This document shows positions 1-6,444 of a stretch of 10,324 bases of DNA, in pieces. Source of the DNA: an uncultured Eubacteriales bacterium (lineage in GTDB: Bacteria; Bacillota; Clostridia; Oscillospirales; Oscillospiraceae); NCBI GenBank assembly GCA_900548615.1, contig URKW01000073.1:1-10324 (forward strand), read 5' to 3'. The notes below the pieces were generated by a model, which saw only the letters and a list, made by a program, of their open reading frames with translations, searched no databases and was not told the DNA's origin. The translations under genes were made by a program, and so were the position numbers. Position 1 is the first letter of the stretch; every line of letters begins with the position of its first letter.

Positions 1-131
1 CCCCGGTGCAGGCGGGTGCCCCCCCCCTGGCGGCACTCCACCACAGCGGTGTGCAGGCCCAGCGCGGCGGCACGCAGCGCTGCGGTATAGCCGCCGGGGC
101 CAGCGCCGATGACGATCAGTTGATAGTCCAT
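1..131 (-). CDS. lpdA: Dihydrolipoyl dehydrogenase (glycine cleavage L-protein), N-terminal fragment
   Basis: Only the first 43 codons are in the window; the gene runs off the left edge. The protein opens with a Rossmann FAD-binding motif, VIGAGPGGYTAALRAA (residues 7-22), typical of pyridine nucleotide-disulfide oxidoreductases. This family reoxidises the dihydrolipoyl arm of GcvH with NAD+. The ATG at 129-131 is preceded by GGAGGAATAAGT and lies 2 bp after the gcvPB stop, so it is the last visible gene of the operon. Residues 35-43 read QGGGTRLHR where the family normally has GGTC followed by L-N/H-x-G-C. The codon for the first redox-active cysteine is CGC (Arg40) instead of TGC, next to a run of nine G on the coding strand. 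This may be a sequence error near an edge or a real loss. The family is certain from context and the FAD motif; whether the enzyme is active cannot be judged here. Confidence 0.85.
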   Translation of the reverse strand, partial: MDYQLIVIGAGPGGYTAALRAAALGLHTAVVECRQGGGTRLHR

Positions 132-133
132 AC

Positions 134-1540
134 TTATTCCTCCGGCTGCCAGCGCACCACGGGATGACGGGCGGCCTTCACCTCGTCGGGACGGCCGATG
201 GGCATGTGGTGGGGCGCGGTATGCATGGTCTCCGCGTTGTCATGGGCCTTCTGATACAGCTGGCGCAGCACATTGGCGGCGTGCTCCAGCGTTTCGGGGC
301 CCTCCGTCTCGGTGGGCTCCAGCATCAGCGCCTCGTGGACGATCAGCGGGAAGTACATGGTGGGGGGATGGATGCCCTCATCAATGAGGGACTTGGACAC
401 GTCCAGCGCCGTGACGCCGGTGGCTTTCTTCAAATCGCTGAGATCCAGCACGAACTCGTGCATGCAGATGCGGTCATAGGCGGGGGTGTAGGTGCCCTTC
501 AGCAGACGCATGAGATAGTTGGCGTTCAGCACTGCGTTCCGGGCGGCCTCGGGAATGCCCTCGCGGCCCAGCGTCAGCAGATAGGCCAGCGCCCGAACCA
601 CCACAAGGAAGTTGCCCCGGAAGCCCCGCACCTGAATGTGGCCCGGCTCCTCCGCCGTGGCGCTGTGGGGCAGATAGGGGGACAGGAAGCTCTTGCAGCC
701 CACCGCACCTGCGCCGGGACCGCCGCCGCCGTGAGGCGTAGCGAAGGTCTTGTGCAGGTTCATGTGGATGCAGTCAAAGCCCATGTCGCCGGGGCGGACG
801 ACGCCCATGACGGCGTTTAGGTTGGCGCCGTCATAGTAGCACAGGCCGCCGGCCTCGTGGACAAGGCGGGTGATCTCCAGAATGTTGTGGTCAAAAATGC
901 CCACAGTGTTGGGGTTGGTCAGCATCAGACCGGCGGTATCCTCGCCCAGCACGGCACGGAGCGCGTCCAGATCCACGCAGCCGTCAGGGCCGGAGGCGAT
1001 GTTCACCACCTGATAGCCGCACATGGCGGCGGTGGCGGGGTTGGTGCCGTGGGCGCTGTCGGGCACGATGATCTTGGTGCGCTTGTGGTCGCCCCGGGCG
1101 TCGTGGTACTGCTTGATCAGCAGCACGCCGGTAAACTCGCCGTGAGCACCGGCAGCAGGCTGGAAGGTCATGTCGTCCATGCCGGTGATCTCGCACAGGT
1201 AGGACTTGGCGGTGTCCAGCACCTGCTGCACGCCCTGTTGGTCGGCGGCGGGAGAGAGCGGATGGACGGCGGTAAAGCCCTCCAGCGCAGCCACCTCCTC
1301 GTCGATGCGGGGGTTATACTTCATGGTGCAGGAGCCCAGGGGATAAAAGCCGCAGTTGACGCCGTGCACCTGCTGGCAAAGCTCGGTATAGTGGCGGGAG
1401 ATATCGGTCTCGCTCATCTCCGGCAGGGCGGGCTTGACCTCACGCCGCAGGGAAGCGGGCAGCTTCACCTCAGGCACGTCGCAGGCGGGCAAAAGGCTGC
1501 AATGACGGCCGGGAACGCTCTTTTCAAAAATCAGCTTCAT
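134..1540 (-). CDS. gcvPB: Glycine dehydrogenase (decarboxylating) subunit 2, P-protein beta
   Basis: 468 residues, normal length for the C-terminal-half subunit of split P-protein. With GcvPA it forms the PLP enzyme that decarboxylates glycine and loads the aminomethyl group onto lipoyl-GcvH in the cytoplasm. Visible signatures are LGSCTMKYNP (residues 68-77), the glycine-rich loop DSAHGTNPA (161-169), DGAN (237-240) and the PLP-lysine motif NLHKTFATPHGGGGPG (261-276) with Lys264 as the Schiff-base residue. The open frame extends upstream to 1759, but that extension overlaps gcvPA and is arginine-rich noise. The start at 1540 has a GGAGGTGCTGGCAAA Shine-Dalgarno region, and its ATG overlaps the gcvPA stop as ATGA, a layout that favours translational coupling and equal subunit amounts. 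It ends 2 bp before lpd. No oddities in the active site. Confidence 0.96.
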   Translation of the reverse strand: MKLIFEKSVPGRHCSLLPACDVPEVKLPASLRREVKPALPEMSETDISRHYTELCQQVHGVNCGFYPLGSCTMKYNPRIDEEVAALEGFTAVHPLSPAADQQGVQQVLDTAKSYLCEITGMDDMTFQPAAGAHGEFTGVLLIKQYHDARGDHKRTKIIVPDSAHGTNPATAAMCGYQVVNIASGPDGCVDLDALRAVLGEDTAGLMLTNPNTVGIFDHNILEITRLVHEAGGLCYYDGANLNAVMGVVRPGDMGFDCIHMNLHKTFATPHGGGGPGAGAVGCKSFLSPYLPHSATAEEPGHIQVRGFRGNFLVVVRALAYLLTLGREGIPEAARNAVLNANYLMRLLKGTYTPAYDRICMHEFVLDLSDLKKATGVTALDVSKSLIDEGIHPPTMYFPLIVHEALMLEPTETEGPETLEHAANVLRQLYQKAHDNAETMHTAPHHMPIGRPDEVKAARHPVVRWQPEE

Positions 1541-2853
1541 TTTGCCAGCACCTCCTTCACGATGGCCACGGTCTTGTCCATGGCGTCCTTCGTCACCTTT
1601 TCGGTGGCGCACCACAGGATGCCGCCGTCCACCGGCAGGCCGCCCAAAATACCGGCTTCGGACAGGGCGGAGAGGACTTCCTCCGTTTTGGGCATATCGG
1701 TGACGAACTCGTGGAAGAAATCGCCCGAATAGCGCAGCTTCACGCCGTCCACGGCGCACAGGGCGTCCGCCAGATAGTGCGCCTTGGCCATGGACTGCTC
1801 CGCTGCCTGCGCCATGCCGTCAGGGCCCATGGTGGACATGTACAGACCCGCCGTCAGGGCGCACAGGGCTTCGTTGGAGCAGATATTGCTGCTGGCCTTC
1901 TCCCGGCGGATGTGCTGCTCACGGGCCTGAAGGCTCAGCACGTAGGCGCGGCGGCCCTGAGCATCCGTGGTCTCGCCCACGATGCGGCCGGGCAGCTTGC
2001 GCATATGCTTTTCGGTGGTGGCCATATAGCCCAGATAGGGGCCGCCCGCCGCCAGCGGCAGGCCAAGCGGCTGACCCTCGCCCACGGCGATATCCGCGCC
2101 GCAGTCACGGGGCGTTTTCATGATGGCCAGCGCCATGGGGTTGCAGCCCATGACGTACAGCGCGCCCGCCTTGTGAACGGCCGCACCCAGCGTCTCCGCG
2201 TCCTCAAAGAGACCGTGGAAGTTGGGCTGCTGCACATAGAAGCTGGCCACGTCGGTTGTCAGCATCTCCCGCAGGGCGTCAAGGTCGGTCCTGCCGTCCT
2301 TTTCGGGGACGATGCGCATCTCGTCGCCGGTGCCGTAGCAGTAGGTGCGGATGGTGTTGATGGTATCGGGGTGGGCGGCGGCGGACACCAGCGTCACCCG
2401 GCGCTTGCGGTCGCGGCACATGGCGGCGGCCTCGGCGGCGGCGGTAGCGCCGTCATAGACGGAGGCGTTGGACACATCCATGCCCGTCAGCATGCAGATC
2501 ATGGTCTGATACTCGAAGATGGACTGCAAAAGGCCCTGACTCATCTCCGCCTGATAGGGGGTGTAGGCCGTCAGGAATTCTTCCTTGGCGGGAATATACT
2601 TGACGATGCTGGGGATGTAGTGGTCGTAAGCGCCTGCGCCGCGGAGGATCACGTCGTACACGCGGTTCTTGTCCGCCATGGCGCGGACGGCCCGGCCCAC
2701 CTCCAGCTCGCTCATGCCGGAGGGGATGTTCAGCGGTCGATCCAGATACATCTCCGCCGGAACATCGCCGTACAGCTCGCGGAAGGAGGAAAGGCCGATG
2801 GCCTTCAGCATCTCCTGCCGCTGCTGTGGCGTGGAGGGAATGTAGCTGCCCAT
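1537..2853 (-). CDS. gcvPA: Glycine dehydrogenase (decarboxylating) subunit 1, P-protein alpha
   Basis: 438 residues, normal for the N-terminal-half subunit of split P-protein. It pairs with GcvPB to form the glycine decarboxylase. Recognisable family blocks are SYIPSTP near the N-terminus, GAGAYDHYIP (72-81), FLTAYTPYQAEMSQG (93-107) followed by LLQSIFEYQT, and NASVYDGATAAAEA (129-142). The subunit carries the same fold as GcvPB but no PLP-lysine, as expected. The start at 2853 is chosen because MGSYIPSTP matches the family N-terminus and is preceded by GGAGGGCTGAT. The gcvH stop lies 1 bp upstream. A longer open frame to 2949 runs into gcvH and is not used. The stop overlaps the gcvPB start by 4 bp. 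Confidence 0.96.
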   Translation of the reverse strand: MGSYIPSTPQQRQEMLKAIGLSSFRELYGDVPAEMYLDRPLNIPSGMSELEVGRAVRAMADKNRVYDVILRGAGAYDHYIPSIVKYIPAKEEFLTAYTPYQAEMSQGLLQSIFEYQTMICMLTGMDVSNASVYDGATAAAEAAAMCRDRKRRVTLVSAAAHPDTINTIRTYCYGTGDEMRIVPEKDGRTDLDALREMLTTDVASFYVQQPNFHGLFEDAETLGAAVHKAGALYVMGCNPMALAIMKTPRDCGADIAVGEGQPLGLPLAAGGPYLGYMATTEKHMRKLPGRIVGETTDAQGRRAYVLSLQAREQHIRREKASSNICSNEALCALTAGLYMSTMGPDGMAQAAEQSMAKAHYLADALCAVDGVKLRYSGDFFHEFVTDMPKTEEVLSALSEAGILGGLPVDGGILWCATEKVTKDAMDKTVAIVKEVLAK

Positions 2854-2854
2854 A

Positions 2855-3232
2855 TCAGCCCTCCTGCGCGCAGAAGGCCTCGTAAGCGACGGCGTCCAGC
2901 AGCTCCTCGGTGTCGGACACGTTCTCCACCTTGATGAGCCACGCGTCATAGGGTGCCTTGTTCAGCTGCTCCGGCTCGTCCAGCAGATCCTCGTTGACGG
3001 CGCAGACGGTGCCGGACACCGGGGACACCAGATCGGACACGGCCTTGACGGACTCCACGTCGCCGAAAGCCTCACCGGCAGTGACCTCGTCACCCTCGCC
3101 GGGCAGGTTCACGAACACCACGTCGCCCAGCGCGTCCTGGGCGAAGTCGGAAATGCCGATCACCACAACGCCGTCTTCTTCCTTCATCCACTCGTGATCC
3201 TTGGAATACTTCATTTCAGCGGGAAACAACAT
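2855..3232 (-). CDS. gcvH: Glycine cleavage system H-protein (lipoyl carrier)
   Basis: 125 residues, usual length. GcvH carries the lipoyl arm that shuttles the aminomethyl intermediate from GcvPA/PB to GcvT and is reoxidised by Lpd. The family N-terminal motif KYSKDHEW lies at residues 8-15, and the lipoylation site is GDVESVKAVSDL (58-69) with Lys63 as the modified residue. The C-terminal acidic helix also fits the family. The start at 3232 (MLFPAE) is preferred over the internal ATG at Met7 because GGAGGT lies 8 nt upstream of it. The gene follows the gcvT-glyA fusion after 167 bp holding a two-hairpin repeat. No promoter of its own is convincing, so it is probably read from the riboswitch promoter. 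GcvPA starts 1 bp after its stop. Confidence 0.96.
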   Translation of the reverse strand: MLFPAEMKYSKDHEWMKEEDGVVVIGISDFAQDALGDVVFVNLPGEGDEVTAGEAFGDVESVKAVSDLVSPVSGTVCAVNEDLLDEPEQLNKAPYDAWLIKVENVSDTEELLDAVAYEAFCAQEG

Positions 3233-3280
3233 GATACTTTACCTCCAAATTTTATGTTAAGTTGAATGTTCTGTCGTTCG

Positions 3281-3388
3281 TGTCATTCCGAGCCAGTGAC
3301 CGATGTCACTGGCGTGGGAATCCGCCCCCTCTGCTCAGGAAAAAGAAACGGATTGCCACGCCAGTCTGTGGACTGGCTCGCAATGACA
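3281..3388. repeat. Two-hairpin inverted repeat element between glyA and gcvH
   Basis: Two arms, 3281-3324 and 3349-3388, are near-exact inverted copies of each other (TGTCATT...CGAGCCAGT...ACTGGCGTGG...AATCCG) around a 24-base spacer. Each arm is also a hairpin by itself: 3290s-3310s pairs GCCAGTGAC with GTCACTGGC around CGAT; the right arm pairs GCCAGTC with GACTGGC around TGTG. The outer stem is ATTCC/GGAAT in the left arm and ATTGC/GCAAT in the right arm, so the differing base pair has changed on both sides. I recognise this as the style of dispersed intergenic palindrome common in gut Clostridia, from memory and not from a search. It lies inside the gcv operon and could moderate readthrough or mRNA stability. 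It has no coding capacity. Confidence 0.8.
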
Positions 3389-3399
3389 GGTTATTTTTC

Positions 3400-6048
3400 T
3401 TAAAGGCCAGCCTTGGCAGCCAGCTTCTCCAGCGCGGTCTCGAACTGCTCATCGTTGAAGCAGTAGCCCATCTCCAGATGCCGGGCGCGGAGCTTGGCCA
3501 CGTCGGGGCCGATCTCCTTGCCGCGCAGGATGCATTCCGCCATCAGGGACGCCAGCTGGGCGAACTCCTTCTCGCCGAAGCCGAAGCGGGTCATTTCGCT
3601 GACGCCCATACGCAGTGCGCCGGAGGCGGTGAAGCCCTCCTCGTCCGGGGTGGCCTGATAGTTGACGATGACGTTGTTGCGCTCCAGACGGTTGGCGATC
3701 TCCGCGCCCTCGCCGTAGCCCACGGAGACGATGACCTGATGGGTCTCGGTATAGTCGATGGCGGGGTCACCCATCACGTCCAGGCCCTCGGCCTTCAGGC
3801 TCCGGGCGAAGGACTTGGCGTTGGCGATGACGGCCTTCTGGTACTCGTCCTTGAACTGGTTCATCTCATAGGCGGCCATCAGCATGCCCACCTGGGTGCC
3901 CAGATGGTGGTTGGACACGCTGCCGGGGAAGGTACGGGTCTCGATGGTTTTCCACAGACCGTACTTCAGATCCTCCTCCTTGTAGTTGACGCCGATGACG
4001 CCGCGCTGCGGACCGAAGAAGGTCTTGTGGGTGGAGCCGGTGACGATCTCCGCGCCCTCGGCAAAGGGGTTCTGGAAGTGGTCGCCGATGAGGCCCAGCA
4101 CGTGGGCCATATCGTACATGATGGTGGTGGGGATCTTCTGCTCATCCACGAACTGGCGGATGGCGGCCACCGGCTCCTTGTGCAGCACCATGCTCTTGCC
4201 GAAGATGATCAACTCCGGGCGGTAGCGCTCGATGAGCTTCTTGGTCTCCTCCACGTCCATCTTATAGGGGTTGTCGGCGCAGACGGGGAAGTTCACCACG
4301 GCGGGCTTTTCGGTGACGGGGTCGATGGCGATGTAGTCATGCAGCGCACCCATGGGCTGCGCGGACAGGTGGCCGCCCTTGATGATGTGGTTGTTCATCA
4401 CGTAGCCAAGGCGCTTGGCCTCCACCTTGCGGTCGAAGCGGTTCTTCCAGTCCATCAGGGAGGAGAACACCGCCATGTTGGACATCTGGCCGCTGAGAGT
4501 ACGGGTCTCTACCTCGGTGCAGCCGAAGTAGGCGCGCATCTCCTCCACCAGCAGCTGCTCCACCTTGTCGATGAACTCCGTGCCCTGATAGTAGAAGATA
4601 TCCTTATCGTAGAAGGCCAGCACCTTCTTGTGCTCGGCGTAGCGGCAGCAGGGGTCGCTGCCGGACAGGATGCGGACGGCGCGGCTGGGGGTATTCTCGG
4701 AGGGGATCAGGTTGATGCACTGCTCCTGCCGCCACTGGTGGTTCTCCAGCGCCTTGGTCAGCAGCTCCAGCGCCTTGGGCGCGCGGTCGCCGCTGCCCAC
4801 CTTGTGTTCCTCCTCCTGCATGCCGTAGATGAGGGGACGGGCGTAGGGAGGCGCGGCCACGCTCATGTGGCGGGCGGGAATGACGGCCTTCAGCCGCTTG
4901 CCGCGCACGTCCACCTCCACGGTGTCGTCCTCCAGAATGTCGCTGTTGATGTAGCACAGGCCGATAGCACGCTTGCCGCTGGCCTCCAGAATGACGGTCT
5001 CAAGACCCTCGCCCTCGCTCTTGAAGTAGGGCACCATGGTGCCGCTGGTGACCCAGCCCACCAGCTTGTCGCCCTGATAGATCTCCATACCGGCACGCAT
5101 GACGCCGCGATCCAGCAGCGCGATAGGCGCGATCTTCCGGGGCAGGACGCTCAGGTCGCTGAAGTCACGATCCATGTGCTTGACAAAGGACTCGTGCTGC
5201 TTTTCCAGCGCCTTGCGGCCAATGAAGTCGCCCTTTTCGGCGGCAAAGCTGACGGCGAACTTGGACAGGGGCACGGCAAAAATGGGGATCTCGCTGCCAT
5301 CGGGGGCGTTGCCCATCTCGTGGCCGTACAGGGGCAGGGCGGCCTCCAGACGCAGGGTGTCGCGGGCGCCCAGACCGGCGGGACGTGCGCCCAGCTCAAT
5401 CAGGCGGTTCCACAGCCACGCGGCGTCCTCGCTGCGGACATAGACCTCATAGCCCAGCGGCTCGCCGGTGTAGCCGGTCTTGGCCACGCGGGCGGTGTGG
5501 CCCTCCAGCGAGACGGTGCCCAGCGCGTTCTTCATGGGCTCGGTCAGCTGTGCGCCGCCGGCCATCTGGGTCAGCATCTCCTTGCACTTGGGGCCCTGCA
5601 CCGCGATGGCGGCCCACTTGTCGGTGATGTTCTCGATCTGGCAGTCGAAGCCCTTCAGCGCTTCGTACAGATGGGCCAGATCCTTATCGGTGTTGGCGGC
5701 GTTGACCACCAGCAGATAGCTGTCCTCCTCAAAGAGATACAGGTACGCGTCGTCCACCGCGCCGCCGTTTTCGTTGGGGATGATGCAGTATTGTGCCATG
5801 TTCAGATCCAGCGCGCTGACGTTGCTGGACAGCACGTGCTGCAAAAACGCCTTGCGCTCCGGGCCGGTGATGCGCAGGCGGCCCATGTGGGACACGTCGA
5901 ACAGGCTGCACACCTGACGGGTGTACAGATGCTCGGCAATGATGCCGCTGGGGTACTGGATGGGCATTTCCCATCCGCCGAAGTCCACCAGCTCCGCACC
6001 GGCGGCTACGTGAATGTCATACAGTTGGGTACGCTTTAGTTCGCTCAT
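3400..6048 (-). CDS. gcvT-glyA: Bifunctional fusion: aminomethyltransferase (GcvT) and serine hydroxymethyltransferase (SHMT)
   Basis: 882 residues in one uninterrupted frame, about the sum of a T-protein and an SHMT. Residues 1 to about 390 are GcvT: FGGWEMPIQYPSGI (23-36), DVSHMG (51-56), the VDD pair (98-100) holding the catalytic aspartate, QGP (151-153), GYTGE (192-196) and GARDTLRLEA (227-236). GcvT takes the aminomethyl group from GcvH, releases ammonia and makes 5,10-methylene-THF. After a linker of about 30 residues, the SHMT part runs from about 425 to 882. It shows NLIPSEN (446-452), YDMAHVLG (645-652) with the PLP-pyridine Asp646 and His649, the PLP-lysine motif TGSTHKTFFGP (670-680, Lys675), and SGALRMG (809-815) with the carboxylate-binding Arg813. 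SHMT converts glycine plus methylene-THF to serine. The start at 6048 has AAGGAGG 9 nt upstream. The gene is first in the operon, behind the glycine riboswitch. A Shine-Dalgarno/GTG pair sits at the domain junction. Confidence 0.95.
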   Translation of the reverse strand: MSELKRTQLYDIHVAAGAELVDFGGWEMPIQYPSGIIAEHLYTRQVCSLFDVSHMGRLRITGPERKAFLQHVLSSNVSALDLNMAQYCIIPNENGGAVDDAYLYLFEEDSYLLVVNAANTDKDLAHLYEALKGFDCQIENITDKWAAIAVQGPKCKEMLTQMAGGAQLTEPMKNALGTVSLEGHTARVAKTGYTGEPLGYEVYVRSEDAAWLWNRLIELGARPAGLGARDTLRLEAALPLYGHEMGNAPDGSEIPIFAVPLSKFAVSFAAEKGDFIGRKALEKQHESFVKHMDRDFSDLSVLPRKIAPIALLDRGVMRAGMEIYQGDKLVGWVTSGTMVPYFKSEGEGLETVILEASGKRAIGLCYINSDILEDDTVEVDVRGKRLKAVIPARHMSVAAPPYARPLIYGMQEEEHKVGSGDRAPKALELLTKALENHQWRQEQCINLIPSENTPSRAVRILSGSDPCCRYAEHKKVLAFYDKDIFYYQGTEFIDKVEQLLVEEMRAYFGCTEVETRTLSGQMSNMAVFSSLMDWKNRFDRKVEAKRLGYVMNNHIIKGGHLSAQPMGALHDYIAIDPVTEKPAVVNFPVCADNPYKMDVEETKKLIERYRPELIIFGKSMVLHKEPVAAIRQFVDEQKIPTTIMYDMAHVLGLIGDHFQNPFAEGAEIVTGSTHKTFFGPQRGVIGVNYKEEDLKYGLWKTIETRTFPGSVSNHHLGTQVGMLMAAYEMNQFKDEYQKAVIANAKSFARSLKAEGLDVMGDPAIDYTETHQVIVSVGYGEGAEIANRLERNNVIVNYQATPDEEGFTASGALRMGVSEMTRFGFGEKEFAQLASLMAECILRGKEIGPDVAKLRARHLEMGYCFNDEQFETALEKLAAKAGL
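4798..4817 (-). promoter_or_regulatory. Internal Shine-Dalgarno and GTG at the GcvT/SHMT junction
   Basis: Inside the fusion gene, the linker codons for Gln411-Glu-Glu-Glu create AGGAGGAGG (4809-4817). This is followed 8 nt later by the in-frame GTG for Val417 (4798-4800), exactly where a free-standing SHMT would begin. The spacing matches the real start sites in this operon. It could yield a separate SHMT of about 466 residues in addition to the fusion, or be a relic of two genes that merged. Glutamate-rich linkers produce GAGGAG by codon choice, so it may also be chance. Confidence 0.4.
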
Positions 6049-6087
6049 ACGTTTTGTCCTCCTTAAAATGTTCCGGTTTTAAGCAGC

Positions 6088-6128
6088 AAAAAAGGGCACA
6101 AAGCTGCTATTAAGCCAGCTTTGTGCCC
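6088..6128 (-). terminator. Intrinsic terminator of the glycine riboswitch expression platform
   Basis: On the minus strand a perfect 13-bp stem, GGGCACAAAGCTG with CAGCTTTGTGCCC, encloses a 9-nt loop and is followed by six T. It lies between aptamer II and the gcvT Shine-Dalgarno site. The 5' base of the stem (6127-6128) shares two bases with the P1 helix of aptamer II, so glycine-stabilised P1 and full terminator formation compete. By analogy with the Bacillus gcvT switch, glycine should raise read-through into the operon. Confidence 0.9.
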
Positions 6129-6303
6129 CCGTTGAGTTACCTGAGAGATTCCCCTTTCCCCATGGAAAGAGTTGCACCTTCGGTGGTCGGGTGTCGCCGC
6201 CCGGCCTTTTCGGAGTATCGTCCGGAACCGGTCCTTTTGCCTGAGAGCTTCTGCGTTCCCCTTCGGCGCCGCGCAAGGCGGTCTCTCCCGATCCCATCGT
6301 CCG
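6127..6303 (-). promoter_or_regulatory. Tandem glycine riboswitch (gcvT type)
   Basis: Aptamer I spans about 6224-6295. P1 is GGGATCGG/CCGGTTCC, P2 is GAGAG (6283-6287) with CTCTC (6243-6247), and the hallmark blocks GCCGAAGGGG and CTCTCAGGCAAAAGGAC are present. Aptamer II spans about 6127-6215. P1 is CTCCG/CGGGG, with CACCGAAGGTGCAA and ATCTCTCAGG; a CTTTCC/GGAAAG hairpin closes one arm. In aptamer II the P2 5' strand is AAAAG (6206-6210) instead of GAGAG, giving two A-C mismatches. The 8-mer CGGACGAT occurs in both the leader (6296-6303) and the inter-aptamer linker (6217-6224); ATCG in the leader can pair with CGAT in the linker, as in the leader-linker helix of known tandem switches. The element senses glycine and controls the downstream terminator. 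The identification is from consensus matching by eye, supported by the gcv genes immediately downstream. Confidence 0.93.
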
Positions 6304-6333
6304 ATGAGTTCCCTTTTCAGTTGTTGTGCCTTC

Positions 6334-6362
6334 AATTTAGCACAGGGTATGTTTCGTGTCAA
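6334..6362 (-). promoter_or_regulatory. Sigma-A promoter of the gcv operon
   Basis: Minus strand TTGACA (6357-6362), a 17-bp spacer and TAAATT (6334-6339). The -35 is perfect consensus and the -10 differs at one base. Transcription should begin near 6327, about 25 nt before the riboswitch, giving a leader of about 280 nt before gcvT. Confidence 0.85.
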
Positions 6363-6374
6363 TCGCTCTTTTGC

Positions 6375-6416
6375 GCGGGAAGAAAATTTTCGGCCTTTCC
6401 GCCAAAAGCTTCCCGC
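6375..6416. other. Stem-loop between the sugar kinase gene and the gcv promoter
   Basis: An outer 8-bp stem GCGGGAAG/CTTCCCGC (6375-6382 with 6409-6416) encloses a second near-palindrome in which TTTTGGC pairs with GCC-GAAAA with one bulged base. It lies 28 bp past the kinase stop and just upstream of the gcv -35 box. Neither strand has a good T-run after it (only TTT on the plus strand), so it is not a standard intrinsic terminator, although it could end or stabilise the kinase transcript. A smaller perfect hairpin, TTGGGC/GCCCAA, lies at about 6422-6438 just after the kinase stop codon. Confidence 0.45.
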
Positions 6417-6444
6417 TTTGCTTGGGCGATATGCCCAATGCGCC

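Noticed and set aside
1541..1759. N-terminal extension of the gcvPB frame
   Set aside because: It is arginine/glycine-rich, lies entirely within gcvPA in another frame, and the start at 1540 has a good Shine-Dalgarno and matches family length.
857..2934. Plus-strand open frames at 857-1732 and 1711-2934 opposite gcvPB and gcvPA
   Set aside because: Composition is His/Gly/Ala-rich without motifs, and the opposite strand encodes complete, motif-bearing P-protein subunits.
3249..3277. A possible promoter for gcvH (ACGACA, 17 bp, TAAAAT on the minus strand)
   Set aside because: The -35 is poor and the implied transcription start (about 3242) would fall within the gcvH Shine-Dalgarno site at 3241-3246.
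3262..6039. A 925-codon open frame on the plus strand opposite the gcvT-glyA fusion
   Set aside because: It is rich in His, Gly, Ala, Val and Leu with no recognisable domain, and mirrors the codon pattern of the GC-rich gene on the other strand. Long antisense frames are expected there, and it begins inside the intergenic repeat.
6063..6362. A 99-codon minus-strand open frame upstream of gcvT
   Set aside because: It covers the glycine riboswitch, its terminator and the promoter; the RNA structure explains the sequence.
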